Shown: positions 26,501 to 41,500 of the stretch, one piece after another
How the letters are laid out: every line of letters starts with the position of its first letter
How positions within the stretch are numbered: position 1 is the first letter of the stretch
Origin: Montifringilla adamsi
Lineage: Eukaryota; Chordata; Aves; Passeriformes; Passeridae
Direction: 5' to 3'
DNA: 64,000 nt
Assembly (NCBI GenBank): GCA_017590115.1
Contig: JAGGNK010013114.1
Location: forward strand, 1,116,001-1,180,000
Position numbers and translations under genes: made by a program
The notes under the pieces: model-generated
The model's input: the letters and a program-made list of their open reading frames with translations, nothing else
Databases searched by the model: none
What the model was told of the DNA's origin: nothing

Positions 26501-29500
26501 TGCATTTTTCCTATTAAAAGGGAAAATAGAGAGCCAGAAAAGCAGATCTTGTCAATGAAGCTGCAGTCTTAAGTTATGCATCATGCAGGAAATGGAAAAA
26601 ACTTTGTCCAGAAAGTTCATCTGCCATCAGTGAGCAACTTCTACATTGTTTAGGAACTCTCTAAATTTTTTTTGTTAAATTCTCTTTCCTTTTTCATTGG
26701 ATAACTCTGTCCAAAGACCATAAGGACTGGTACATTACTTAAAGTTAGTTAGCATTTGAGAGATACACATTTAGCAGGCATATATATAGTGCTATCATTT
26801 GTCTGTTTGCAATACCATGTAGTTTAAATAATTTATCAGCCCCCCAAAACCTGGTACAGTCAGCATACAAAGTGCAGAAGATGATCTTTGCTCACTCTTG
26901 GCCTTGTAATCAGCAATGCATTTTGGCTGCTAAGAGCAATGAGGTGGGATGTAACTGTACAGAGTAAAAATGCTGTAGCAGCAGCAGCAATCTAATTCTG
27001 GTTCCTTTCCAATTTACTCAGTGGTCCTATTCTCTGCTCCAGTAGAAATATTCCAGGCAGTTCTGTTTCAAAGGAAGAATAATGCTATTCTTGGGACCAA
27101 ACCACAAGTGTTCTTGGTACATAACATAAGGCCAGACCCTGCACTGAATAAAGTACATTTTGGTTCAGCTTTGTTTCAGGGCCTAGGTTATTGAACAACA
27201 TGGCCCAAGTACAATAAATCAGCATGTGAAACTGTGAGCTTCTCTGTGATCCATTGAGAGCTTCATTTTTATAAGAGAAAAAAATCCAGCTGATTGATAA
27301 CACTGGTTTATAAAATTTTCTTCGGTCATGAATACTGCAATTGAATTCTAGAGTGCGGAATTAAAATTCCATCTGGAGGACCTGTTTCCTAGAAGCAAAT
27401 GCTGTCCTGGGACCTATGTGGTGGTCAGCTCACTTCTACAGAGATGTTTTAAATATGGGGTCTAGACTTCCCTGTGCTGTGAGCTTTGGTTAAATATCAC
27501 AGAAAGAGTGACTTGTAAGATGCTAAATACAAGTTCACCTACATCAGCAGAGGAAAAAGAGCAGAGGAAAAAGAGTATCAGAGTCTTCAAGGCTGTCCAC
27601 CTCTCTACTGTCCTACACAACTGTACCCCACAGACCCTCAGAACTCTACTACAGCAACCTAAGGAATATTGTGCTTCCATAGGAATAATAGTGTTCCACA
27701 TTCTTCTTGGAGCTTTCAAAGCCACTAGGCATTCCCTCTCCAGTCCTATGACACTAGCAAAATCCTCACCTGATGGTTCAACTGATATATTATCTCCCAC
27801 TGTGGGGGAAGAGGTATTTCAAAGCCTCTCCAAATGGAAAATATATCTGCCCAGGAAAATGTCTTCAAACTTTAGAAATTCACACTCTGATTTTATTGAT
27901 GCTGTGATGATTTTTTGCGTTTTTTTAAATATACCTCTTGAGTATTCTCAGTAGCCTTAGCAGGCATACTTATAATTCCTTAAGTCTGATACCTTAGCAT
28001 AGTCCTGGTATTGTGTTAGGCCAGGAGACCAAACACCCTCAAAGCCTCACAGCTGGAGGCCAGAAAGCCTTACGCTATCTTGAGAAACCAAGGCCCCCTC
28101 TAGAACACACCCTGCAGGCCAGGATTGGGCCCATCTAATGGAGAACACTTGGAGATAGGGGGATGTCACTCTATTCATTCAAGCCTCTCATTGGAACATC
28201 CTTGTTAGATATACTAATTTGCAAGGTCTGTAAAATTGTGTATGTGATCTACCGTGAGTGTGCACTTCAGTGTATTCCACCTTGGCAAATTATTGCACCA
28301 TAAGAATCCTTATTAAATACTGAGGTAAAAATCCTTTACCCCTTAACTGTGTCTGGCTCTTAATTTTAGGACCGAGAATAAGGCAACACTATGAAATCCT
28401 AGTTTGTGTTAACACACCATATTAACAACACCTTTAATTGCAATTAAAATGTAAATGACTGTAAACAATGTCATGCAGGGAAGGCAACAGAATGTTGAAC
28501 CAAATGAAAAAAACCCACTCACAGTGGTGTCTACATTGTCATGCTCATGGATGGTATCACCCGCAGGACTCTCGACAGAGACCTCATGAGGGGGAGGAAC
28601 ATTGGCAGCTGCATCTGAGTTTGAAAGAGAACAGTATTATTTTGTTTGGGTTTGTTTGTGGTTTTTTTTCTTTTTCTATATACCCACAGAAGCAGTTCAG
28701 CAAGCATAAACCAACAGTCAGATTTGATTCCTACTCCCATCATCATGACAGCAAAAGCACAGGAGACACATGAAAAGCCTGAGGAAAAGTATGAAATACA
28801 CTAATCACTATAAGATGCTGACATTCTGCTAAGCAGATGTATTTTTGGAAACATAAATTTAGGTGCACTAAAACCAGCACAGAACTAGTTTCTTGAATAA
28901 AAATAAAAATCCTGTTTATGATCCATGAAATCACAAAATGTCAGCACATAACATGATCTCCAGATTACAAATGGCATTAAAGAGGTGTAAAAATTCTTTC
29001 TGAAATCGAAACACATGAATTTCTCAATTTTCTGGTAACTCAGAATCAGCCTTAACATCAGTTAGATAAAAACTGACCTCTTAGTGTGGTAACATCAGCA
29101 TCCGAAGGTGGAGTAGGAGTCCCACTAGATAAAAAACAAATCAGAAATTGAAGCTGGATGTGGTAAGATAAATGTAGTAGTTTTTGATATTGCTGTGATT
29201 CTGATACTGCACCAAGAAGAATATGTGCAGAAGAAATTTTTCATGCTACCATTTTGCTCATAACTTCATAAAAATTAGGCTTCATGGTATTTCAGTTATA
29301 TTTTGAGACTTAGATATTGGGTCACTTGCATCATACAACACATCATGTGCGTCTCTGGGTTGCTAAGCCTCTTATATCCCAAATGACCTGGAGTCCCATA
29401 CAAAAATACATTTTGCCTTCTAGTTCTGTAAAGAAAGCAAATGCAAAGAGTTAAACCACAAAGATAAATGGTAATACCCTATAAACCCTCAGTTTTTAAA

Positions 29501-32500
29501 ATACTCCCCCCAGTGCACTAAAACACCATAACTGCACTGAAATCACTGCAAGAAGATGGGTTCTTTCCATAATTAATTTTACTCTGCTTATTTGGAAATC
29601 TCAAAACACATCAGTTTCCAAACCCAGTTATGGGATTCACACACATGTATAAAATGACTCTGGGCCAAATGTGAAAAGAAGAATAATCACATGAGGACTG
29701 TCAGCCTGAAAAAATACTATCAGCTTTGACAGCTCTTACAGTAAACCCAAGCTGCCTGGAGCCAATTCTGTAAGCCTGGGGCAACTGTCAAGTTACCAAG
29801 AGTGGGAGACATGCTCTGACAGAAACAAGTCCTTCCTGGATGAAGGGAAAATTATTTTTTGAGTTTGTCGTATTGTTAATATATACAGCACAAGCAATAA
29901 GACTGGAGGTTTAACTGCAGGGGAGAAACTGAACATGAATATTACCGAAGTTCATTGTATTGAGATATTTCTCTCACTTCTAAAGGATCTCCTTTTTTAT
30001 TGCTGATCATACTTGTGCCATGAAACGCTCGTTGCAGCAAGTCTTCACTCCAATATACGCAACATCAGCCATGCTTCCTGGCCGTGCCAGGTTTGTTTTA
30101 TGATTCACATACTCTACGACTGGTCTTGCACTTCATCCTATCCTCAAGCAAAACTCCACTCAAAGCTGATATCTTTCCTCCTTCAGGCTGTACAGTCAGT
30201 CTTTGTATTACTCCAAAAAAGGGCTTCCAGCACCAGGCAGACAACCAGACTCACAGTTACATTCTACAGACACCAGAGCACCAGCATATGATCAGAGACC
30301 ATAGTTTCACTGAGTTAATATCTGAAACACTTTCTCTCTCTGCCCCCTCACAGACACATAAGACGTGCCAATAAACAGACCTGAAAGCAAAGCTGATGAA
30401 CTTTCTATTCGAATCAAGGAACTTTTCACCCATCCTTTTCCAGAAGGCACAGTCAATCCTCCACAAAATAATTAACTATACCAAAACATAGCTCAGGAAA
30501 TGTTAAACTGACAGGGTGAGATCTCCACAACAATTCTAAAGCATTAACAAAAAATAAAAACTTCCACATGAAAAATCAGAAAATACTTATTCGAGAATTT
30601 AAACAGTACCTTCATATATTTTCTTGCACAAATAAAATCAATGAACTCCATGCAAGCTTTGAATGTAGTTGTGCCTGCTTCCATCTCATGGACACTGGTA
30701 CCTGTTTTCAGCCAGCACAGTGCAAGACTGCTTTTGAGTTTGCCAATTCTTTGGCAAACTCAGTAAATCTTTGAATAATTTCCAAAATTGGAAAATTTTA
30801 CGAAAAATTGTAATTTTGACAAGATAGCCTCTCTTAAGGATATTTTCTTGAGAATGTTGGTTATGTTTTGGAGGGATTTAGTTTCTTTAGTCGTTTCTCA
30901 TCTTAGAACTGCAATAAAAACTATTGCTTAATTATTAATTGGTCTGATGAAACATTTTCCAATTAAGTTCACCTAACTTCAAGATGCCTCTTCTACCAGT
31001 TTCAATAGGAAGTATATTACATCTATAACAGAGTGTCACCAAATTACAGCATCAGAGCATTTTAGTGCATCATGTTTAATGTTCAGAAGCAAGAATGACT
31101 CTACTTTTCAGGAGAGGTGAACCAGTTTGTGATTTTATTTCTTACAAACTGTTCAGCATAACTAGGGTCAGAATAGAAGCTCAACAAAAGCAAAGCGATG
31201 AGTAGTAAAAACTCTGCTACAGGATTTTTAATGTTCTGGTCTGTTCAAACCTATATCTAGACATTAGCGGCGTCTTGTATCTACCCTCTTTTCTAAAGAA
31301 GAGGACAACAAGACACATGATTTGCTGTGGGGGAGCCCTGATCCCAACCTGAGACTCATGGGACTTGATCCAGGTGGCCACAGGTTGGTGCCCAGTGTTC
31401 TTTGAGGGGCCTCCAGGCACTCCTGACCTCCAGCTACTGCCCCACAAGGCACAGGTCACCCATGCATTCTACATTGTCCCTGCCAGCCTTCTGCACCCTT
31501 GTGCTGCAACTCAGGGCATCTCAAAAGAACCAAAATTACTATTTGACCAACTGACACCCAATTCTGGTGTGGGTTAGCCTTGGCCAAGGGCCAAACACCC
31601 ACCCAGCCACTCTGTCACTCCCTCCATATCCATAAGACAGGGGAGAAAATACAATGAAAATCTTCCTGGTTGAAATAAAGCCAGGAAGATCACTCACCAA
31701 TTACTTCCATGGGAAAATCAGACTCAGGGAAAACTAATTTATTGCATATTTGAGTACATTTGGGTAGTGAAAAGTAGACTAACATTAAAACACCACTTCT
31801 TCACTCTTTCCTAGGCTCAACTTCACTCCAGACTCCTTTATCCAGTGCACACTCTGCAGGAGCAGCAGCTCCTTCAGGAAAGGTCAGCTTGTTCCAGTCA
31901 GAGTCCTCCCTCGGCTGCAGGGACTACATGATTTCCTGTGGTGTGGTGCCTTTGGCCTTGGCATTCCACACACCACTGTTTCTCATTCTTTTTGCTCCCT
32001 CTTGCTCTCCCTGTGCCATGTTTTAGCCCTTTCTCACACAGGCTTTCCCTTAGCTGCCACTGTCCCCAGTGTAGAGCTCAGCCCTGCCCATCAAAGCTGT
32101 CTGGAACCACCCTGGGGCAGCCCCAGACCCACCCAGACAGGAGCCCCCTGAACTAAGTTGCTTGAGTTTTTAAAGGAAAAATCCTCAAAGTAGACAAGAA
32201 ACCCCTAACAAAATGCTGTGGCATTAATCACACTTTCAAAAGAGGAGCAGTTTACAAATGGAAAGGCCTAATATCTTTCTCAGTTTCTCATTCTAGGTCA
32301 GATTACTGGTCATAGACACATCAAAGTGAAGTTCTCCAAGTTTCAAAAGTCCAAGAGGACTTCCTCTGTCACTGACCCACAAATGGCAGCTCTCTCCAAC
32401 AGGGTGCTTCTGTCACAAGCATCACCTTAGGCACTGGTTTAGCCACATGGTGAAAACCACAGCTCAAGCCAGGCCTTGGGGCAGCCAGGATAGCGCTGAA

Positions 32501-35500
32501 AGGCGAGGTGAGAGTAAGACCAGTGTCAAGGTGAGAGTTAAGGCTGTGTAGCAAACCCAGCTCCTTAAGCAACAACAGACCACACTCTTTCTCAAGGCCA
32601 GGTAATATATTCTGAGGGGCCTTGAAATACAAGCCCTCAGGACTACCAGATTTTCTGACAGAATTCCATTGCACAGCTGGCTGAAAATTAAAAACCAAGC
32701 ACTTAAACATCACTTACTAAAACCCTAATAAATCTAATCAAATCAGTCAAGCACCAAATTTGGTCAAATGATCAGCTACCGCTTTTTTTTCAAGAGGATG
32801 AAAATATAGTTTTAAGGACACTATGCTGTAACCAAGCTCACTTTACACACAACGTTGGTTTTTCATTATCTTACCAGAACAATGAGGTTTGCTTTCTTTT
32901 TGCCTTCTACTTCCCCTTAACATTTTTCAAATGCCTACTTTATTGATCACCTAAAAATGCATCAATTGTACTGAACTCCTCTAATGAAGTCACTCAAAAT
33001 GCATATACTGGGGCAGAGCATATACTGGATTGTCTGAACACATCACTTTTCAAGGTAAACAGATTCAAATTCACGCTACTTGCACCACGTAAAGTACACA
33101 GGATTTTTTATAGTTTTGCCCCAGGATTAATTTAAGGCCCACACTTGATTTTTAATTCTACCTACACAAGCAAGCCACTCCAGGTAGAGGGACTGTATTC
33201 CAACAAGAGTTTATTGTGACTTTGAGACGCAGATACATGAAATGTAATTTCCATTGTCCTACCTGCATGAGTGATTCCCTGGATCATCTTGGCTGAGCAG
33301 TAAGCAAAATATAAAAACATACACATATGTATAGAGAGGCAGGAAGGAATATGGACAAGCAGATGTCTAAGCACCAGAACGAACAACACTGCACTTGTGT
33401 TTCCTTGGCAGAAACAAGCGGTTTCAGATCACACAGCTCTGTTAGACACCAGGATCTGGGCAAGTGTGAGACAAGATCCATAAGGGCCTAGGAAGCTGAT
33501 CTGAAGCGAACAGTGCTCATGGACAGCCTATACATATTAATGCAGCAATCACAGCTCACAAATACAGCCTGCATCCCCCTTTTTCAAGGCCCATGGTACA
33601 TACTTCTGTTTTACAGCAGTCGTGTCAGGAGAAGACATGACAAGTTCCAGTCCACCAAAGCATAAACAGAGTTCCACTGACTCATAGGCCTGACCTGGTT
33701 CTTTATGTGCAGCCATACTGTGTTATCAAGGAGAAGCAACACTCTGGACCTGTCAAATGGGCCATCAGTGATACCATTTGACAGCTCCCCATGTAGTTCT
33801 ATGAAGGTATTAGTTAGATTTTTCTCTACATTTCTCTTCAAGGTTTAAGACAAACCCAACTCTGTGGTTGAATAAAGTAATATCTTCAGATTTGTATTAC
33901 ATGTTGTGGGCATCCACCAGTTTATCATTATTTATAAGATTGTTAGTCAGTTTGAATGTTCTAAAGTCTAACTGGCTATGTCAAGCTTTTCTTTTTCTTG
34001 AACAATATTACTTCAATTCTCATGTTGCGCAAAGGTGAGAAAAATTTATTGTCTAATTTTCTCATTTTTAAATATTTCAATCACTTGGCCTTGAACTAAC
34101 TAGCATGCAATTTAAAAAGTATTTTTAGCCAATTTCAGAATGCAAGACAAACCCTTGTATTCAGATTCTCTTCCTTTTAATATTTTCATGAATTTATCTT
34201 CATTTTCATTTAGGTAGTTCTTGAATTTTCCTCTCTTTTGGTTCTAATTAAAATAGGACAAACCTTTCATACTTGCTACCAGACAGTAGGGAGCACAAAA
34301 GAAAATTTACAACTGAAAAGGAACAGTGTGGAACTCTTCACATGTGGTAAAGCTGTGCAGATGATAAAAAAAATGTCTGAAATGAGGAATATCACTGCCA
34401 AGTCCACATGCAAAGAGTAGAGAAACTCAGGAAGGTTTTTACATCACTGCAGGCAGAACTGCTGAACTGATGAAATTATCCCAGCACAGAAGACAAACTC
34501 TTACTCTTTCATGAAGCACATTTAGATAAATACTACAAAAGCCAAATTGATACATCATCATCCATTGCTACCACCGCTGATAAAATATGGATTCCAGATT
34601 TGCCAAGGCAGAGAACATGGACAGAACACAGAAGGTCTGGGCAAGATTTACTGCAACTAATTTCAGTGAGGCTGGAATCAGCAAGCACCATCAGAAAGGA
34701 CAGGTGCCTCTACACATTTCATTTTGCATTAAAAATGCTCCTGAAGAAGTCAAAAAGTAGTTTGTTGTATTCCTCCTTTTCAACTATCCTGTCCTCTTTA
34801 TCTTTTCCTCAGTGTGCTGTTGTGCATACAGCAACTCAAGCAAGGCTATGACATAAAAACTCTTGTTTTCCACTGCAACAATTTTGTGCTACTTCTTTGT
34901 TTGCAGCTGTTTCCCAAGATCTGGCTTTTGATCCCCCAGGAATTAGACAAAAGAACCGTCCTATTGTCAAGAGAACAACTCCAATATTAAGAGACAGAAC
35001 TTCATTGTTTGAAGTGCCAGTGGCCTACTGAATAAAGCAATCAGGAAAAGTCTTTAGCTGATGTAGTGCTCTGACACTTCCAACTGGGGCAAAAACTCTA
35101 CAGTAATGTCCACTGCACTGCTCTGTACACATCTGGCTTGCGTCCCACATATGGCTTTTCCTTTTGAGGCTTTCTCCTTGGTGGTACTTAGTTTAATCCC
35201 TCAGTTCCTGAAAAGGCCAGGGCAGCTGAGCATTTAACCTACGTGAATGCATGCTCTAAACCTTACAGGAACACACTTCCATCCTGCTGTTACGCACTGT
35301 CAGTAATGCCGGATTGGGAGTTATTCCAGGGACTAAAGCACAAGAGCACAAGGCACCTTTCCATAGGCTACTTTAAAGCTCTCCCAGCATTTAACCAGAT
35401 GAAGTCAGCTTTTTCCAGCTAGAGGGAGACACCATATTGACATCTAGGTAGGGTTATATGAGTTGTATCAAACTACTCAAGTCACAGCTTCAATTCTACA

Positions 35501-38500
35501 GCTGTTTATAGCTTTCAGCACAGTTTTGATTTGATTTAGAGAGGTAGTATAGTTAAAATGACTAACAGATATCAAAGGCCTGTCTTCCATTCCAGATCAA
35601 CCCCAAATTAAGAAATTGTTTCAAAGAAAAAAAAAAAGTTTCACAGAGTAAAAGAGATTGGTCAAAGCTTATGGAATAGTTTCTTGTGTAGGGGCTATGC
35701 TTTAGAACCCATGGCAAAATTTCTTATCATTGGGAAAACACACAGAGAAATATGCCCAGTGCCAGGCCTCCAAAAGTGAAATGGCTGCTTCTGCACAGTC
35801 ATCAGAGACCCTAGATCTCACCACAGGACACATCAGAGACTAGTCTCTGAGGTCTACACACTCACTTCAAGGCACCATCTAGAAAAATCTGCTCTTCCCT
35901 GGCAGTGTGGGAATCTCACCTAACATCTCATCTAGATACTGAGGACAGTCCTGCCTTCCCTCGAGACAAGACCAGAACAGTCATCCATTCTGACACAAGG
36001 GCCACAGCTGGGTGACAATGTCCAGCATTGCCCTGCACTGGACCATACTGCACAGGTGGGTCAGCAGGTGAGAACAGCAGTGCCAGGAGAGGGTAGAACT
36101 GCACTCACTTTTCCTTTCTACAGGAGGGACTTGACAATGGATTCACCATCCTGCACTTAGAGGCTGATGGTGGGCCTGCATTGAGTACTTATGCTAATTT
36201 CTTACAGAATATTTTTAGAAGAACATTTATTCTGATCTTTACTGGGAGGTGTGGTTAATTTTCCGGGGAATAACATTGGCTGTTGGCAGTATTGAGATGG
36301 CTGACTTACTCCTCTTGGGACAAGACATCTGGAGTTAGATATCTTCTACCCATGACAGAAAATCATGACTTTGGTTTTATTGGACTCTGACTTACAAGCT
36401 TCACATCTTAAACCATGAATGCTCTAAAATGTCCACAACAGTCTTAGAGTAAGTTTGGATTTTATAATGGAAAAATTATTTCTACTAATTTCTTCTGATG
36501 TTCCATTACCCAGGGCAAGTCTACCTGTTTCTGTCACTGCTTTGGTCACCCTCTTTATACTATAAAAAACTACAATTTCCAAGCACAAGACAAAAAACAA
36601 ACCATAGAGGAAAAGATACAGTAAACTCAAAATTTAAACTGGCAATAACAAAGATCCCAACCTGAAGCAATACATACTGAAATAAAAGCAGTGTATTTTT
36701 GAGACAGATACAGCACAACCCGACAGTGAACTGAGTTTGGCAAAGTTTGCCAGTTGTCTACTGGAACTCCTTTAATGTTGCCATGAAACGCTTCATAAGA
36801 TGGCTTTTGGACAAGTACAACATTTATCACTCTGATCCACCTTTCAATCAAAAGCTGGTCTTTTTGCACTGTTCCTTTGCTTAGCCCAGTACATGCAGAC
36901 TCTAGATGCATTGACTCCAATTCCTCTTATGTATCTCTACATTTACTAGATTTCCTGAATGATCACACAGAGGGATTCAGTGGGTTCTCACACTCAAGGT
37001 TCTTCAGAACAGATGGACACTACCCAGCTGACCTGGAGGCTTCAGGGAGTGCTCTTGACAAAGGAGCACTCAGCTCCACAGGACAGAGAGAAACCAACCT
37101 TTTAGGAATCACATTTGCCATTACCATCTCACATTATTAATTTTAACTTATGCTGTGGTTATAAAATCTCAATGAGGATAACTAAATTGAGAAGTTGGGG
37201 GCTTTTCTAAGTCTATTAAATGATGACTCTTCCTGGTATTTTAATTACTCATATTTAGCATATCTTTATGTGTCTTGTAAAGCAGAGAATTGAATCTGCC
37301 AGTTTTTCAGAGGAGTTCAGCACAAGATTGTCTGGGTTTGAATTACCCTAAAAATAACAGCTTAGATTAAGTTCTGAGTAGCAATAGAGCAATAATAATT
37401 TGAACTTGTGTTCAGTTCAATAAAAGACATGACAATAACAGGTAAAGTTCAGGTTTGCTTTGCTACAAAGATGCCACAAATCAGTTTTCAGTTTTATTGC
37501 CTTGTTAAAAGTGTGAGGAGCCCACACAGCCAGTTCCCTTGTAACGGTTTATGGAAGACATCTCTTGAAAGTCTTTCAAAATAGCTTTTCAAAATATTCC
37601 ATTTTCTTTTTGTTTTTGTAATGATGACCAGGACTACCTGAAAGCCTGGGAAAGATTTGCAAGAAAACCAGAACACTAACACAAGTAACTATGGACACAC
37701 CCCTCTTTCCCAGAATAGATTTCCCCCACTAAACCTCTTCAGGTAAATAGCCTGGGTCTGTGCCTGACAGCCAGAAAGGTGATGACACACTTAAGCACAA
37801 GTACAAGCCTCAGACGGGCTGAGATATTTTGAGCATGCCAACCATGCCAGGACAGAGGTTCACATGCAAGAACCACCAGATTTCTCCACCACACTTTTCA
37901 ATACATCCTTTTGCACAAAGGTGAATGTTGTCCATCTTCAGTACACCAATCAATGCCAGCAGCAGCAAGAACCAGAGAAAGGACCTACCAATAGCCTTTA
38001 GAAAGGGAAAATTACTTACCCACATGACCAATCAGCACAGGAACTGACAAGAAAAAGAGAGAAAAGGTTACAAAATGTCACAGCTCAGCCTTGTTGTTAT
38101 CTCCAGAGAGAATAAAATGCAAGAACAACACAGATACTCACCTGCCCATTGCTTCCTTTGTATAGGCCAGTTTCTGGAAAACAAAAACAAATCCTAAATA
38201 CATTTGAGTAATATAAAGTGAAAGAAATTGAAATGCAGTTTATATCACTTTATTTCCTTCTGCATGATGAAAAAATTCTATTCTCTGTACTGTCATTTGT
38301 TAAGTTCAAAATTTATTATCAAAGTCCTTGCTGAAAAGGAAATATGTCTGACATTTCAAAAATACAACTGAAAATTGATATCAGACAGTGTAAAGAGCAT
38401 TAGGTTTGTCAGAGGTGTTCTACATTTCCTACAGTGTTCTGCAGGTACAACATTCTCCCACTTTAGAGGATGCCAACAATAAGAAGCTTTTAAGCAAGCA

Positions 38501-41500
38501 GTCTTTAGAAATTCAGTATTACTTCTGCTAATTATCTATACATTTAAAAGTATCTTTCCAAAGTAAATCTACAGCTCAAAGTACTACAGCAGGATTAATC
38601 TGATTACTTTGTTTATGGTTACACAAGTGGCAGGGATGATGTTTTTTCATGTATTGGTATAAAAAGACTAAGAAGGGCTACACAGTTCATGTTTTTTTCA
38701 TCAAAATTCTCAAGGTATTAGTGCCATTAGTTCCAGAGGCAAGTCAGGGATGCTTCTGTGAGGAACACTGCAAGAAGTGGAGGAGGTCCTGAGAAATAAT
38801 GGGAGCTGGTGAGAAATAATGCTGTATCCTGCTGCTGTACCAATGTAAAGAGAATATCAAATACTTACAGAAAATTAATGTCCATCTGCAAAATTCCTGC
38901 TTCTCTGCTTTAGGGGGCCAAAAAGGGATTGTTTGGTGGACTGCTTATTGGGCTGGCTTTGTTTGAACACTCAATACAGGTATATTTTTCAGTAAAAACA
39001 ACAGGACGTGAATCAACTCAAGTATCTCCTTTGAAATTAAATTAAAATTAGCTTTAAACATACTATTTTCACTTTGCAAACTTCTCTGAAAAACACCCAC
39101 ATGTATTCAGTGACCTAAGAACTGTCACTCTAAGCTATCCTGATGGTTCTTCTTGTGAAGGAGGGTTGAAAAGGCAAAAGAGACTTTTTGAGCAGGTTAG
39201 CCTGCTCACTCTCTTCGCCTCTGTTTTCCTGTGCTTCCAGGAAAATGAAGAAATTCAGCTGTTATTGATTTGGAGCCATGTCAGCGAGTAGCCTTCTTTT
39301 CTTTCCAAGACATGAGGGCATTGTGATCACACCTGGAATGGCAGACAGCCTAGATATCAGCCTCAGCAGGGCTTGTCAAAATGCTCATTTCAGTTAGCTT
39401 GCCTTTCAGCATGTTCTTTTACCAACTTTTATTATACAATTCCATTTAATGAAGCATTTGGCATTCTTCAGTATGAAAAACTAAGATACAGCAAGACTAG
39501 TTCTAAGTGACAAACAAAGAAACCAGGTAGTCTACGGTGGAAACTAACTTGGGACCACTACAGCTGTGTTGGACTTTGGGTAGTTTTATTAAGGGCTCAT
39601 TGTGCTGATCTGTACAGTGCCTGTATATTCACCCCTAGTGCACTGGCATCTACAAGGAAGATAGAGATTGATTCCCTCTCTACAAGGTTTTGGAAAGTTA
39701 TCTGTAAGCAGTAGCTCAGTAAAAAGTGTTTTTTTCATTAGCCAAGGAGATGTTCTTCCACACTCAGCCAGTCAGGATGATTTGTAGGTGCTATTAAAAC
39801 CAACCCCAGGTATTACAGGCCTCACTCATCTTTTCAGTACCTAGTACTAGTCTGTACCCAGCAGCTTTACTCACTGCTCCTCAGAGGCCCCTGAGACCAG
39901 ATCTCAGTGCAGTCCTGAATTCCTAGGGAAAGGAATAGGGACAGCACAGTGAGGGGTGCCTGGGCCAAAACTCTGTTGCAGGGCAGTCTGAGAAGCTGGT
40001 GGATCTCAGGTTCCCTGAGTCTGGGTCCCTGGACTTAACCAATATGTCTTATTATTTCCAAGTCACCTATTTGACAAATTATAAGGAGAACTTAGAAGAA
40101 CAAAACCTGAAATGTCAAATTATTATTTTAATGGCCAAAGTCTAGAATGAGAAACACTACACAGTCTCCACATCCACATTTTAAATAAGGCATCAAATTA
40201 CTTAATTCTCATATAATTTCATAGTAAACTAGCACCCCCTATTGCAATAGTCTGTAGTGTGACTGTCTTCCTCTCAATCGTTTAATTTGCTTTCCAGCCT
40301 GGGATGAGGGCAAGTGATGACATATCTGAACTCCATGGTAAACATCACCTTTTCTCCCTAATTAGAACCCAAGGGCTCTAGAGTTCTAACACTGGCTTGT
40401 TTAATCATTTCGGACAGAATAGCCTTTGCCAAAACACCTCACCTCTCTGACTCAGTTCCTTCATTAAGATGGAATTAGAAATTTACCTACTGCACACAGA
40501 CTGCAAAGATTATTTAATTTCTTCACCCTTTCGATACTTGAGGTGATCTATAAATAGTTCTCCATAACAGCAGCAGCCACACCAAAGCTAAGGGGAGCTT
40601 TTATTCACTGAAGTTATCTATGGCAGGTGCTTTGTACAAAATCAGTTCTCTTGAAGTGAGACCTTCCTGATATTGTGCCAATTCTCCTGATGCTGGAAGC
40701 TGAGTTTTGTGTCCATTGCTCTAGTGCTCGCATTCCTCAACAGTTATTTTACATAATGAAAAGTTATCATGAATTAATACAAATACATTAAACACAGGCT
40801 ACAACAATGCAGCAAATCACATGTACCAACTAGATGAGCTTCTGTCAACTCATGATCTTGCAGAAAAGTAATTATATAGGACATTCTTGCCTGATCTTGA
40901 GACTATTGTTATGCACAGAAGACAAAATATCCTGAGGGTAATCCCAGGCAGGAGAAAAAGGCAAAGGAAATGTCAAGGAGATCTGAAATAATCCCATATT
41001 ACTTAATTCCACCTGTGTAGTTCTGTACCAAACATATTTGATTTAACCCACCAATACACCTCATTTACAACAGGAAAGTCATACCAAGAAATTATTCTCT
41101 ATCTGCCTGTCTTGATTCCCCACCACCGTGCACAGCAGAGCCACGCTGTCATGAAGGCAAGGCTACAGCACTGGGGATGATTCAAGGAAACAGAGGACAA
41201 TGTCCAGAGCTGAAGCTATAGAGAAAGGCCAGAATAGGGAGCAGTGCCTCTGAGGAACATCCCTGACAGGTTAGGTAAAAATACTGTCTACAGTGAGTTA
41301 GAGGAGAAATAGCAGGAGCAGCTTAGTGGAACAGATATTGTTTCGACTATGTGCAACTTAAAATGAATGCTAGTTATATATATATGGCAAAGGGTTTTCT
41401 TTTTGAACCAGAGGAGGCAAAAACTTGCAATGCAAAAAATGAAAGTCAATAAGAGAACAGTAAGTGCATGGATAAGAAAAGTGCTAAAGGAAATCTGAGA

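Larger units (their letters stand above)
25609..29077 (-). other. IMPG2 introns 6 and 5 (around exon 6)
   Basis: Intron 6 is 25609-28522 (2.9 kb) and contains the probable solo LTR and the 14-bp duplication. Intron 5 is 28615-29077 (463 bp) with no distinct feature. Confidence 0.85.

Noticed and set aside
27508..27954. 148-codon plus-strand frame in intron 6
   Set aside because: Starts with GTG, has no similarity I recognise and contains a slippage duplication; taken as chance.
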